From Adineta steineri (Eukaryota; Rotifera; Eurotatoria; Adinetida; Adinetidae), in NCBI GenBank assembly GCA_905250115.1, contig CAJNOI010000064.1, positions 186,001-250,000 on the forward strand: DNA of 64,000 nucleotides, given 5' to 3'. The notes beneath the pieces are model-generated. The model did no database searches and was not told where the DNA came from. It was given only the letters and a program-made list of their open reading frames with translations. A program made the position numbers and the translations under genes. Positions within the stretch are counted from its first letter, which is position 1. The number at the start of each line of letters is the position of its first letter. This document shows positions 48,421 to 59,633 of this stretch, piece by piece.

Positions 48421-49499
48421 AATATAATAACAGTGAATAGAATTGATCTGAATTTCATTCTTTTCTTTTTTGTCAAATTTTCTTGAATTATTATACAAAA
48501 TAATAGATATCAGATGAAATAAATTCCCTTTTCTTTCTGTTTTGAAAAAGAATCAAACGATATATCCTTCAAGTCAAAATATCGTATATTTTATTCATAA
48601 AATTTAGACAGTAAACAAGTTTATAATAATATTCGACTTCAAGACATGAAGGTAAAAATCTACATAATAAAAACTTTCACAATTACTCTATTTACAACGA
48701 AAATAAAACTCAAGTTTTTTTCTACTACGAGTGAATAAATAAAATCAATATACATTAAATCAAAATTTCACCGATGGTACATAGTCATGATAGATTCGTT
48801 TTGTTTCATTATGTAGTAAATTACAATAGTCTATCAAATTGAAAGCTATGCGAAGGTCATTTTTAGGAACTAAATTAGTTTCTTGCTCAAATAGAGCAAA
48901 TCTTTTCAAATTGTAATAGTATAATTTAATACGTAAATGTTGTACACTTACTCATTTATAACAATAGTGTCTCTTCCGCTTATTTAATTATGATTAAATT
49001 AAATTTCATTTGTTAAAAGCAATCTCTAAATGATATTAAAATTTCAAGGTAGAAAATGATTTTAATACGTTTAAAATAGTCAGGTTAAGTGTTCTCCAAA
49101 TTTGGAGTTTACGGATATCTAAGTTTTCGCAAAAAATTCGACCTAAAAGCTGTAATCATCTATTTTTGACTGCTCTAATAGATACTCTGGGCTGTATTGA
49201 GTCGACTGTTGATGCTCAAGAAAAAAAAGCACATAGTTACAAGCTATAATTTGTCGAAAAACTCTAAATTTGGAGTTCACTTAACCTGACCATTTCAAAT
49301 TCGATAATTTCAACAGAACTTATAATTGATTATCGATAATAACGATTTGTCTATTCTGAATGTATAGCACTTAAAATTAATTGTTAGAAAATTGTTCTCG
49401 TCTTATCGAGTCATCTATCGACTTACTTTGATTTGTCAATAGATGAAAATCAAAATTAAGAAAAAAGAGAATTGTTCATTAAAAATTTACTTGTGATCA
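48421..49499. other. Intergenic region with a TIR element
   Basis: 1.1 kb between the type I membrane protein and the INTS10-like gene. AATAAA near 48518 could end the first gene. A 212-bp inverted-repeat element lies at 49079-49290, leaving only about 210 bases before the next start codon. Confidence 0.5.
49079..49290. mobile_element. 212-bp MITE with ~32-bp terminal inverted repeats
   Basis: Left end GTCAGGTTAAGTGTTCTCC and right end the inverse of GTCAGGTTAAGTGAACTCC. The arms differ at only about four of the first 32 bases (both contain CCAAATTT.GAGTTT). No open frame and no clear target-site duplication, so the superfamily is not assigned. Confidence 0.82.
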
Positions 49500-51966
49500 A
49501 TGACGATTGAAATGACTACATCTTTAGATACGAATTTAGTGTATTTAATAGATCAAATTCGTTCAAATCTTCTAATTGCTGATGGAAATGAAATATTAAA
49601 AGAAACTCCACGTGCACATGCGTGGCTATTAACAACATTATCAATATATGGTGAAAAATTTTCGGTTTTATTAGAATTATATCGTTTATTTCGTGAACAA
49701 AATTCCTATATTCTATTATCATTTATAATTGAACATATTTTACAACATCATATCAATGAAATTGATAAAAATACATATTTACAACAAGAATTTCAATTGA
49801 TTTTCACTAATTCTTCAAATAAGTAAGATCAAAAAATTTCTAACTAAAAGCTAAAATCAAACTTTTTAATTTTAGTTCAATTGAAAAAGATAATTTTTCC
49901 TATTCACGTCTTTATTCATTATTATCATTATCAACACGTGAAATAATCTCATCAATATTAATACATAAATGGTATAATGAACTTGAACAAAATCTTTTAT
50001 TATCAATAAATTCAAATGAATTATTAAATCAATGTCGAGAAAAAGCACTTGCTTGTTTATCATTATCATCATCATCAATATCATCAATACTTCAATTAAT
50101 AATTAATACAGAAGATAAAATTGGTTTTAAAACAAAATTATCATCATTAAATATTCTTCGATGTTTATTTGTACAAGATCTTCTACCAATTATATTAAAA
50201 AATCGACAAGGTTTTGGTATACAATCACATTTATGTCATAAATGGTTAATTTATGCGATTGAATTTTATATAGAATATTTAGTAAATTGTATAAAATATA
50301 ATCAAATTAAATATATTCATATTAAATTAGAAGGAAATTTTGATAAAACATTTTTTTGTGAAAATCCTATTGAACAAATTGAAATATTAATGAATTTAGC
50401 TATTAATGCACAAGAAAATTTTAATTGGCAACAATTAATCATTCATCAAGCAAATCAAATGTATGTATTTATATAGTTTTCTTTGAACTAATTAATTAAT
50501 TGTTCTATTATTTTAGTGGATCTTCTAATCGTCGTCAGAAACTATTAGAATTACGTATACTTATTGATCGTGATCATAATTCAACAATTCGATGTCCATT
50601 GGAATGTTTTATATTTTGTACATCATTTCCAATATATATTCAATCAATAGTTAGTTTATCATCATTATTTAATAATGAAATATATAAAGATTATATATTT
50701 CTATATTCAACAGTATCATTAAAAACTTTAATAAATAAAACAAATGAAATCAATAATTTAGAATTAATTGAAAATTTTTCATTATTTATTGAATGTTTAA
50801 ATTTATTACAACAATCACAAATAAATTCATGTATTAAAATTTATCAAGAAATTCTTGATAAAATTCATTTAAATTCGAATATTCAAATTTATCAACGTTT
50901 ATTAAAAATTTTTTATTTTTATTATGTCATACAAAAACTCAAAGATAATAAATCTATTACAGAAACAAATCAAAATAAAACAATAGTCATTGAGTAAGTT
51001 AGATACAAAATAAAAATCTGTATCCATTATGTGAGATCTTTGTAGCTAGTATATTCATCGATATTTTCCAATACTAAACATTACATAGGAGAGAATTCCC
51101 GGAAAAGCTATATATGAGAAAATAGAAAATCTTATATGAAGAACTTGTCTACGTTTTCCACTGCAGAAAAACTTTATTCTACGATATCTAGATCTGATAG
51201 ATTATATCCATGAATTTTATTATTTATATTTATTATTAGTGATACACCTCAAAGTCCTACAATGCAAGATGATTCAATTATTGAAACAAATTCTATTCAT
51301 AATAAAAGTTCATTAATTGTTCCTGATATTGAAAATCTAATACAACAATTAAATGATAATAATTCACTTGAATCACGTCTTCAACTTTGTTCAATTTATT
51401 CAATAACACATCTATCTCATCAACAGCATATAACAGTATCATTTTGTATTGATACATTAATGTATCTTCATGAAAATTATCGATCATATGATCAAGAGCA
51501 AATTTTATTACCAATATCATCTGATTATTGTTTTATTTCTCGTTCATATAAACTTTTTTTCAATTATGTATTAGATATTATTCTTCAACATATTTCTCCA
51601 ACACTTATTCTTTTACAAATTGAACAACAACGTTCATCTTCATTGACAATTTATCCAAAAAATTTATTTCATACATTAACACCAATGTCACTTCGTTATA
51701 TCTATGATCAAAAATTACTTGGACAATTAATAAAATATATTCAAACAACAACAACAACCAAAGAACGACGTTGGATAACAATTAATAATAATAAAAGAAA
51801 ATTAGATGATAATGATGATAGTAATAAATTAACAGATGAACAATTTATTGAAAAAATTATTCAACATGTTAGTAATATTACACAATGGACAGATGAACAA
51901 CGACGTCATTCTATATATTCATATATTATCGATGAACGGCAGACTCTTCTTCAGTCGTTAACATAA
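49500..51966 (+). CDS. ints10: Integrator complex subunit 10-like protein
   Basis: Four exons, 49500-49822, 49876-50460, 50517-50993 and 51240-51966, give 703 residues; human INTS10 is about 710. INTS10 is a helical-repeat subunit of the nuclear Integrator complex, which cleaves snRNA 3' ends and attenuates RNA polymerase II. Resemblances I can see are HAWLLTTLSIYGEKFSVLLELY near the N-terminus (INTS10 has AWLITARSLYPADF... followed by EMY), RCLFVQDLLPIILKN then HKWLIYAIEFYIEYL (INTS10: KLFVCDVLPLIINN and YLNKAAEFYINYV), and the shared C-terminal LLQSLT/LLQTLT. The middle is strongly divergent and rich in Asn/Ile. The call rests on remembered family sequence, not a search. A plain helical-repeat protein is the fallback. 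Confidence 0.72.
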
Positions 51967-52465
51967 ATTCTTTTGTTATTTTATAGAAACATAAAAAAAA
52001 GAATCATTATTATTTCATTATTTATATTAAAAAAAAAGAAATAAAGTCTTTCATATTTCAAAACCTTTTAAATACTTGGATAATGTAGAAAACATTTCTT
52101 TCCATTAGATATCTTGAATATCGATGAAAAGGAAGCATCTTCTGTTTACATTAAAATATATTATTTCATTGTTTTCATTTCTCTATCTGCTTCATTAAAT
52201 TGACATGTCAGGTTTCTATATTGAACGTGATGCATTTAGATAAAAAATAAGAACAAAAGTGAACTTAAAAAGACGGGGGTGATCATTAATAATTTAGTAA
52301 ATATAAAAGCACAATGTTACATGGCTTTCTTTATTCTCTTAAATAATACATTCATACATTAGAGCAAGGAAGTATAAAGAGTCTTGTTTATATACAGAAA
52401 AATATTTTTCTATTATCAAATAATAACATATATATTTATCATTTGCATCGAATACAATCCGAAAA
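51967..52465. other. Short intergenic region
   Basis: About 500 bases between the INTS10-like gene and the small secreted protein. It contains AATAAAG at about 52040 as a likely poly(A) signal for the former. Nothing else recognised. Confidence 0.4.
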
Positions 52466-52821
52466 ATGCACATAAATTCCTGTCTATTTGGTTTGATATT
52501 AACAATTACTTTTGTTTTAATTCAGTAGATATATCTTCTTCTTTTTTTCTTCTTCTTTTAACCACAGTTTTTTATTTTAGTGGACGAAATATTCCATTTG
52601 ATTTCGATAATCAATTTGATAATGATTTAAATATAAATCAACAACGAAAAGAAAATGCATATTATGATCTTACTCCTCAGAAATTATTATTATATACAAG
52701 AAATTTATTTAATTCTATTGGAAATGAACATCGATTTCCATATAAACAAGATCCATCAATAGCTTTTGCGCGACGAGCTAAAGCAATTGTCAAAGGTGAT
52801 CCAAGAGAATTTATGGGATAA
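52466..52821 (+). CDS. Small secreted protein, candidate neuropeptide precursor
   Basis: Two exons, 52466-52524 and 52581-52821, with a 56-nt intron (GTAGATAT...TTTATTTTAG), give 99 residues. The first 20 (MHINSCLFGLILTITFVLIH) form a signal peptide. The rest is acidic/Asn-rich and then basic: the helical segment TPQKLLLYTRNLFNSIG, then a dibasic RR, then AKAIVKGDPREFMG at the C-terminus. A C-terminal Gly after cleavage at RR is the standard amidation signal, so a mature peptide ending PREFM-amide is plausible. There is only one such peptide, so this is inference. No Cys after the signal. The start was chosen because it is the only ATG giving a signal peptide in frame through a typical intron; the longer unspliced frame lacks an ATG start. 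Confidence 0.55.
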
Positions 52822-53245
52822 ATTTATTTCAATATTTTTATTTTTGATTAAAGAAATATTTCATATATACATATATTCAATACCGATGTAGACTTCCGTT
52901 ATTTCTTGATAATAATCAAAAAGAAGTATTATCGAAAAAAAAACTCAAGAATTATAATCAAATAGAATTAACATTTGTGCAAATATTTTTTGATTAAATA
53001 AAATGAAATAAATCTCATTTATAACTATAGTTCTTCTTTCTATTAAAATTAAACAATGAATTTGCTAATAAGAATAGCACTTGTAAGATATTCTACTTAT
53101 AAATTCAATCACAATCAATATGCAGACACATGGATATAATAGTTTATCTTTATCTATAGTATTAAAAGAATATACAATGTTATAGAAGGAAATAATTTTT
53201 TTTATTTTCTACAGCTATTTAGTATAGAGTCAATATTTGTTCTTT
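52822..53245. other. Convergent intergenic region
   Basis: About 420 bases holding the 3' ends of the secreted-peptide gene (AATAAAATG near 52998) and of the leftward B-box protein. No gene seen. Confidence 0.4.
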
Positions 53246-54562
53246 TTAAACTTTATGTATAGTAATACCATTAAGTGTTGATATAGCTAATAAATCAAAA
53301 CCAAAAAGACAAGCACAGCACGGTACTGGAGTATAATACGATGATGATTTCATTTTACCATCCATACTTATTTGAAAAAGGCGTGATGTATTACTATCAA
53401 CTATTAACCATTGATCATGATCAAGTAAACAACAACTAACGATTTTTGATTGATAATTAATATCTAATTGTATCGACCATAAACGATCAAATCTTGCTGC
53501 GGATTTTAATTCTGCTCGAACTTTTCCTGTTACCGAATTTTCAATTATTAAAAATAGTGTTCCTTTATTATGTATCATATCATGTATACGTTCATCATCT
53601 CGACATGTATCAGGTGCATCCCATCGTTTAGCTGATTGTAATGAATTTAATAGATTAAATTCACATATTGATGAACCATTTTCATTTGTTGATAAAAATA
53701 ATGATGAATCCGAACATGTACAAGACAGCCAACGTAATTTTTGTGTTGTATCTATACGTTCAATCGATATTGAATTAATATCAAATATATAAATTTGATT
53801 TAATGTAATAAGAAAAAATTTTGATAATGCTGATGACCAACACATATCAAATATTTGTCCATGAGTCCATGGAATTTGTTTCATTACTTTAATATATCGA
53901 TCAATTATACATAAATTTGGTTCACGATGAATTAATAAATATTGATTATTACTTGCTATTGGATATATACCTGGTTTTGGATATTCAATTGTTTTATATA
54001 CGGGTGGAATTGATGCAACATCAAATTCTTGTGATGTTAATTCTTCAATTTGAATTGCATTTTTATCAATATTTAATGGTGATGTATGAATTGTAAGATG
54101 TTTTTGATCAATATCAATCATTTCATTTTCAACTGAACGAAGATTTGTTGTTAATGAATCAATTATTTCCAATGTCATTTTACGTTTCTGTACAATATCA
54201 AGCATATTTGCACGAATTTGTTCGATATGTTCACGTTTTTGATTGATTATTTTCATTAAATTTTGTTCAATTTCACGATATTTTTGATCTGTATATTGAT
54301 CAATTGCTTTATAACTATCAAGACGCCATTGATGAAGTCTATCATTGGAATTTTGTGTATATTTTTTTAAATCAACTCCTAATAATTGTCGATCAAATGT
54401 ATCAATTTCATCAGCTAAGAGATTTAATTTTGAATTCAGATAATCATGTTCATTATAATGATTTCGGCAAAGATTTTCTTTACAACAATGACATAAAACA
54501 TTTGCTGGACGTCCACATCCAGCTATGACGCATACTAATGACGTGAGGTTGCTTTCAGACAT
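53246..54562 (-). CDS. B-box zinc finger / coiled-coil / propeller-like protein (TRIM-NHL-like)
   Basis: Intronless 438-residue frame. Residues 11-39 form a B-box-like zinc site: C11, C16, C24, C26/C27, C32, H35 and H39 (CVIAGC, LCHCCKENLC, RNHYNEH). Residues about 45-165 are a coiled coil (DRQLLGVDLKKYT, IEQNLMKIINQKREHIEQIRANM). The remainder (about 195-438) is beta-rich with repeating hydrophobic strands (YLLIHREPNLCIID, KFFLITLNQIYIFDI, QWLIVDSNTSRLFQIS), as expected of an NHL/WD-like propeller. There is no RING at the N-terminus, so ubiquitin-ligase activity is unlikely. Such RING-less B-box proteins are a large bdelloid family. Specific function unknown. Confidence 0.8.
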   Translation of the reverse strand: MSESNLTSLVCVIAGCGRPANVLCHCCKENLCRNHYNEHDYLNSKLNLLADEIDTFDRQLLGVDLKKYTQNSNDRLHQWRLDSYKAIDQYTDQKYREIEQNLMKIINQKREHIEQIRANMLDIVQKRKMTLEIIDSLTTNLRSVENEMIDIDQKHLTIHTSPLNIDKNAIQIEELTSQEFDVASIPPVYKTIEYPKPGIYPIASNNQYLLIHREPNLCIIDRYIKVMKQIPWTHGQIFDMCWSSALSKFFLITLNQIYIFDINSISIERIDTTQKLRWLSCTCSDSSLFLSTNENGSSICEFNLLNSLQSAKRWDAPDTCRDDERIHDMIHNKGTLFLIIENSVTGKVRAELKSAARFDRLWSIQLDINYQSKIVSCCLLDHDQWLIVDSNTSRLFQISMDGKMKSSSYYTPVPCCACLFGFDLLAISTLNGITIHKV

Positions 54563-55719
54563 ATACGTACATACACCAACTTAAGTTAATAGTCAATAAC
54601 ACAAAAAAATATTTTCGGTCTTTTTTTTTTTATACACCTCATTTAACGTTTGCGAAAGAAAAAAACGTGAAGAATGAAAAAAAAAAGAAGACGAAACATG
54701 CCGGCAACCTTCAACAATCATGCGGAATAAAGAGCACTTATGCGGTTATTTCTTTTTGCTTATTCGCAATTCGATATATGTTAGTTGTAAAAAAAAAGAG
54801 TATAGATGAATAATATAATCTAAATAAAGCATCATGCTGACAGTCAAAATAAAATGTACTTTTAATGAAACATTATCCTTGAATTTATGTTGATATGTTA
54901 TGTATTTTAGTGTTCTTTTGAAATAAAAAAAAATTTATTCATATAACAGAATTAAATATTATATTTGATATTGTTTGAAAATAAAATAATTTTTATCAAC
55001 AAAAAAAATCTTCATCAGGATTTTTATCTTAATAACTATTATTCATAATTTAATGTATCATTACTAATAAAAAACAATGTATTAATAGTGATACAGTCAT
55101 AAAACAGTTTTCACTTATTCGTGAAGAGTATGTAAAACAAAATTTCTGTAATTCTGAGTTTGTCCTTCACGATGTTTTTACGAAATTTTATAACTGTGTT
55201 CTTTATATTTACTTTAGTCAATGATTACTCCATTTTATTGATTCGTATTTTCACTTTTGATTATAATCTATTTCAGCTTGAAATTTCACATTTTCTTGTT
55301 ACTATCATTTCTTCACAAAATATGTTGGTGAATTCTTTCGAATTAGGAACCTTTTTATAAATATTTTTATCTCTAATATAATGGTATCTCTATAGTGCAG
55401 AAATTTTCTTTTACAAGGACATATCGAATAGAGAAGTAAATTCATTAATCATTAAAAAGATGGCATTTTCTAAATTTGCATAGACGAACACCTGTAGTTT
55501 TTATTGCATCTCAGTAGGTTTATTCTCTTATTCGATAAATGATTATAGATTTCGGAGACATACGAGAAATCAATACAATTTGAATATTACTATACGAATC
55601 GTCTGAATATGATGAACATTTGACTCGATATTTATACTAATAAGACAAAATTAGTTTTTTCTTTCAATAAGAAAATTCTTTATTATATAAAATAAAAATT
55701 TATTGTTGATCTGTTGTTC
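54563..55719. other. Intergenic region, no gene seen
   Basis: 1.16 kb between two leftward genes. It holds the promoter of the B-box gene at its left and the 3' end of the hydroxylase at its right (AATAAA is on the minus strand just below 55720). AT-rich; no element with clear ends. Confidence 0.45.
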
Positions 55720-56781
55720 TTATTTTTGTAAACATTCAATTCGTTCAGAAATTGTACCAAAAATTCGATCGAAAACTCTTGTTTGTTTACCATAATTCAT
55801 ACCACTTTTTCCATATCTATGATGTAAATCATGATCTTCAATACATATTTCCATACCAAATGGTTGAAGAACTTCATATAAAATTATATGTGGCCAATAA
55901 GCACGTATACCTGAATGACCACCTGCTTCCATATAGATAAGTACACATTGAGCAATCCAAAATTCATGTACTGTTAAAGGAAGAACGAATGAAGTAGCTA
56001 ATGGTATCAAAAATATTTCAATTAATTCTTGTATATCACCAGCAAGAATCGATTGTAATACAGTTGGATGTTTTGTACAATGATGTAAACTATGAATTTT
56101 CCATAAGAATGGAATTGTATGAGTCATTCGATGATATGAATAAAAGAAAAAATCCAAAACAATTAACCATACACCAATTTTAATAGGAAAAAACCATGAA
56201 ATAGTATGACCAAGTGAAGGTGGAGAATTACGATCATATCCACCGAGAAGTAGACCACCACCAGTACGTGCTAGTATATAAATAAGAACACTCATAACAA
56301 GACGAGTTACTAATTTATCTGGAACATAATCACGTGGTCGATTATGTTCATCAAATGTTCCATAATATTTCATATAATAATGACAATGATCAGCAATACG
56401 TGTGATAATAAGAAAAAATGCCACAGAATAAAATAGGAATGCAAATAAAGGATGCCATGTATGAAAATAATTATTTTCCGGTACAATATAATACCATAAT
56501 GCATGAATAATGAGTGGTGGAGAAACTGTATAAAAGAACCAAAAACGTTCTAGCCAAATACTATGTATTGGTGGTGGATTTGGATTTTTAGGTTGAACTG
56601 TATAGTTTTTTTTATCAGCGAGGTCTATTGTAGCCAGACTTTCAAATATAGTACGCTCTTTATTAGGTTTAGTAACCCATGTTGATGATGCCCGAAGTTT
56701 ATATGTAACCGGTTGTTCATAAATCGCTTCGATTTCATTTACAAATTCTGTTGTTTCTGTTTTAGCTATTGTCGTTGACAT
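55720..56781 (-). CDS. Fatty-acid hydroxylase / sterol desaturase superfamily enzyme
   Basis: Intronless 353-residue frame. It belongs to the di-iron membrane oxygenases that modify sterols, fatty acids or alkylglycerols in the endoplasmic reticulum. Hydrophobic segments flank the histidine clusters: FWFFYTVSPPLIIHALWYYIV, LFAFLFYSVAFFLIITRIAD, and IGVWLIVLDFFFYSYHR. The iron ligands appear in the expected order: H-x3-H in YHRMTH, HxxHH in HSLHH, and HxxHH in DHDLHHRYG near the C-terminus. Before the last cluster is EAGGHSG, and after it YGKQTRVFDRIFGT, a familiar end for the family. The first 75 residues are hydrophilic. Exact substrate is not determined; the length is somewhat above a bare sterol C4/C5 enzyme. 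Confidence 0.9.
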   Translation of the reverse strand: MSTTIAKTETTEFVNEIEAIYEQPVTYKLRASSTWVTKPNKERTIFESLATIDLADKKNYTVQPKNPNPPPIHSIWLERFWFFYTVSPPLIIHALWYYIVPENNYFHTWHPLFAFLFYSVAFFLIITRIADHCHYYMKYYGTFDEHNRPRDYVPDKLVTRLVMSVLIYILARTGGGLLLGGYDRNSPPSLGHTISWFFPIKIGVWLIVLDFFFYSYHRMTHTIPFLWKIHSLHHCTKHPTVLQSILAGDIQELIEIFLIPLATSFVLPLTVHEFWIAQCVLIYMEAGGHSGIRAYWPHIILYEVLQPFGMEICIEDHDLHHRYGKSGMNYGKQTRVFDRIFGTISERIECLQK

Positions 56782-59210
56782 TGTAAAAAAAAAATATGAT
56801 ATTTATGTATTTTGAAATTAGTATTTATAAAACTCGTAGACAGACTCATCACATGTCTTTTTTCTCGAACTTACTTTTTAAAAGTTCGAACTTTTATCAA
56901 ATTCAGTACGCTCTTGACCCATGTTTACTGTTTAACTGTTATTTTTCTTTCTTCTTAATATTTCTTATCAGCAAATATTTTGACTCGTATATTATCATAT
57001 CTATAGAAATAGAAACTTACTTTTTTGATAAATATATACGTATATGACTAATCGAGAATGATTATAAATTTATTTGCGTCTATTTTGGCTTACGAACAAT
57101 TAGAAACACTTTAGTTTGAAAACTAGGGCATAAGAGATCTTTTCTTGGATTATTTTTCTAGTTCTTTATATTTAATTAATAAATCAACAAAATACCTAAT
57201 CATAATAATCTCTTCGTCAGTTAAATTTTGATGAAAGTATTACACACGAATCGAATTATAACAAATTGAATCTTTAAACTTACGAATGTATTCGACATCA
57301 AAGTTATTTATTCGAACACTTATCCTAATAACAATTCTTTCTTTCTATTTTATTCAGAATATTCTATCTTCCCATACATACATTTGCACGATTAATAGTA
57401 TACTATTCTCTCAGTAGTGCACTTCTGGAAATATATCTAATAAAGCTAATAGACGTCTACTGATTTCTTTTCCTTCTCTTCTTTCCTTTTTTTTTATATA
57501 GATTTATTACTTATCTTAGAATAAAAAGTGATCACATTATTCCGTAATAATACCATGAAAAATCTTATTATTATTTCAATAAATCAAATTTCCCGAAAAT
57601 TTTTGTTCATTAATTTGACAATTATTGTATGTAGTAAAGTTGTAGAAAAAGTGTTCCTGCTTACAAAATACCTCATACTAATAAGAGATGAAGAAAAATT
57701 TAGAAACAAGCAATCATTGTAGTTTATTTATATATATATATATCTTTCCTTGTCATATTAATTTAATCTGAGCTTATTGGTCTGTCCGACATGAGATAAT
57801 ATTTAAGATTTATTGTTGTTTACACATTATAAATATTGTTGTTATATTTATTCCATGATGCATACTCTTTTTCTTTAATCAATAGAATATTCTAAGAAAG
57901 AAATCTGATTAGAGTAAATTTTTAATTTAAAATAATATTGTAAACAAAATAAAAGAAAATCTATATGAATGGCAAAACTAATGATAACCTTGCTAGTCAT
58001 ATATATATATAGCGAGAGAGAGAGAGAAAGGCAGACATATACTTATAACGCAAGGTTTATTTATTGCAGACGTGTCAATTGGACGATTTGATATTAATCC
58101 TTGTTTATGTCACGATTGTCATTTACTTTTTTTTCTTGGAAAAATATTTAAACTTCAAAAAAAAAGATTCGTTGTTTTCTGTAATTAATATATAAATAAT
58201 AGACTCTACATTGATCAGTGTTTCTTCTTCTTCTTCTTCTTCTCGTTTTTTATTCATTATTATGCTTTTTAAAAGCATGTATCTCACGTAAGTAAGTATA
58301 ATCTAACATTCATGTGTATGGACGCGCGAATGCAGACATTATTCGTTGATTTGTATATGAAAGAAAAGAGAAAATGTATGAAGAAAAAATCCGATCATAT
58401 ATATATACACACAACACGCATACTAATACAATTGGCTTTGTTAACAAAAGAAAGAGAACGATATAAAAAGAGAGGAGCTATAGAAAAAAAAGAGTCTCTG
58501 TTACGGGATGTAGTAGATGATGCTTCTTCACTATTCACGAACCGAGAGAATAACAGATAGAAAATAGAGAGAATAAAAAAAAAAGGAAAGAGAGAAAAAA
58601 ATCATATTTCATATCTTTGATTGTTTCATCGTCATCGTCGTCTTTCTCATTGTCGTCTACGTCCGTTTTCATAACACGCTCATCACATGAATCCAATTGA
58701 GACACATAAAACAAGAGAAAAAAAGTGAGGATGTATCGCCGATGTTATTAAACAAAAGAAAAGAGTTACTACGAGTGATCAGTCAATCGTACCGAATATA
58801 TCTTAGATATTATATAGAAAGAAAAGAAGAAAAAGAAAGTTGAAAGGTATATACGCATCAATCAATAACAATATATATACGACGCTTCTCACTTGCAGTG
58901 TTCAGCTAATCTTCTATTCTTTTACGATTACGTTCATACAACAACACGATTCTTCGTTAGTCTACTGTGAACAAGAAATCTTTACTTTTAAATAATCATA
59001 TTTTCGCCATATATATAATATATATATATATGTTGGTTGTTTAAACGCACGCAACCAATATGTTATTAATTGTAAGTGCATGTTTGTTGGACTCAGAAGA
59101 AGAAAAAAAAGAATTTCATCCTATATAATCAACATATTTCAGTTTTTTTTTATTTAATATGAAGGAAAAGAAAAGTCGAATTCTTATTTTTAATAATTTA
59201 GAATTCAAAA
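56782..59210 (+). promoter_or_regulatory. Upstream/5' UTR region of Rbfox
   Basis: 2.4 kb without a coding gene between the divergent hydroxylase and Rbfox start codons. It contains a short TA run near 57725, GA-rich patches near 58010 and 58560, CTTCTTCTTCTTCTTC near 58226, and a UGCAUG-type motif at 59077-59082. Long 5' UTRs and several promoters are normal for Rbfox genes, so part of this is likely transcribed. The open frame at about 58310-58560 is low-complexity and not convincing as protein. Confidence 0.4.
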
Positions 59211-59596
59211 ATGTTAGCAACTGTTTCATCACCCACTATGAGTAATCGAAACAATAATAATTCAACAACTAATAATAATTCCACGACAAGTCTTCTTACA
59301 AAGAACAATCTTCTTGCTTTTCATCATTTACAACAACAGTTCGATGCTGTATCAACCAATTCGGTAGGAATATTATATATACATTTAAATAGAAATATGA
59401 CTTCCGGCCACATGTTCACACACTGACACTATTATTTAAATCGTTCTTATTTCTTATTATATTTGTCCACCACCATCACCACTACTACTACTACCCACCC
59501 ATCCATCTTTCATTCTCTTTTCTTTCAACACTCTAATTGGATGAGTATGTGCATGGTGGAGAAATACAGATAAGGAAGAAGGGGAAGATGATGCAC

Positions 59597-59633
<37 letters not shown>

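Noticed and set aside
52384..52821. Unspliced 145-codon frame over the secreted peptide gene
   Set aside because: It starts on TTG, and its N-terminal part is translated intron and upstream sequence; the spliced form with an ATG and signal peptide is more credible.
58312..58560. 82-codon Lys/Arg-rich frame upstream of Rbfox
   Set aside because: Low-complexity purine-rich sequence with no recognisable domain; more likely 5' UTR or intron.
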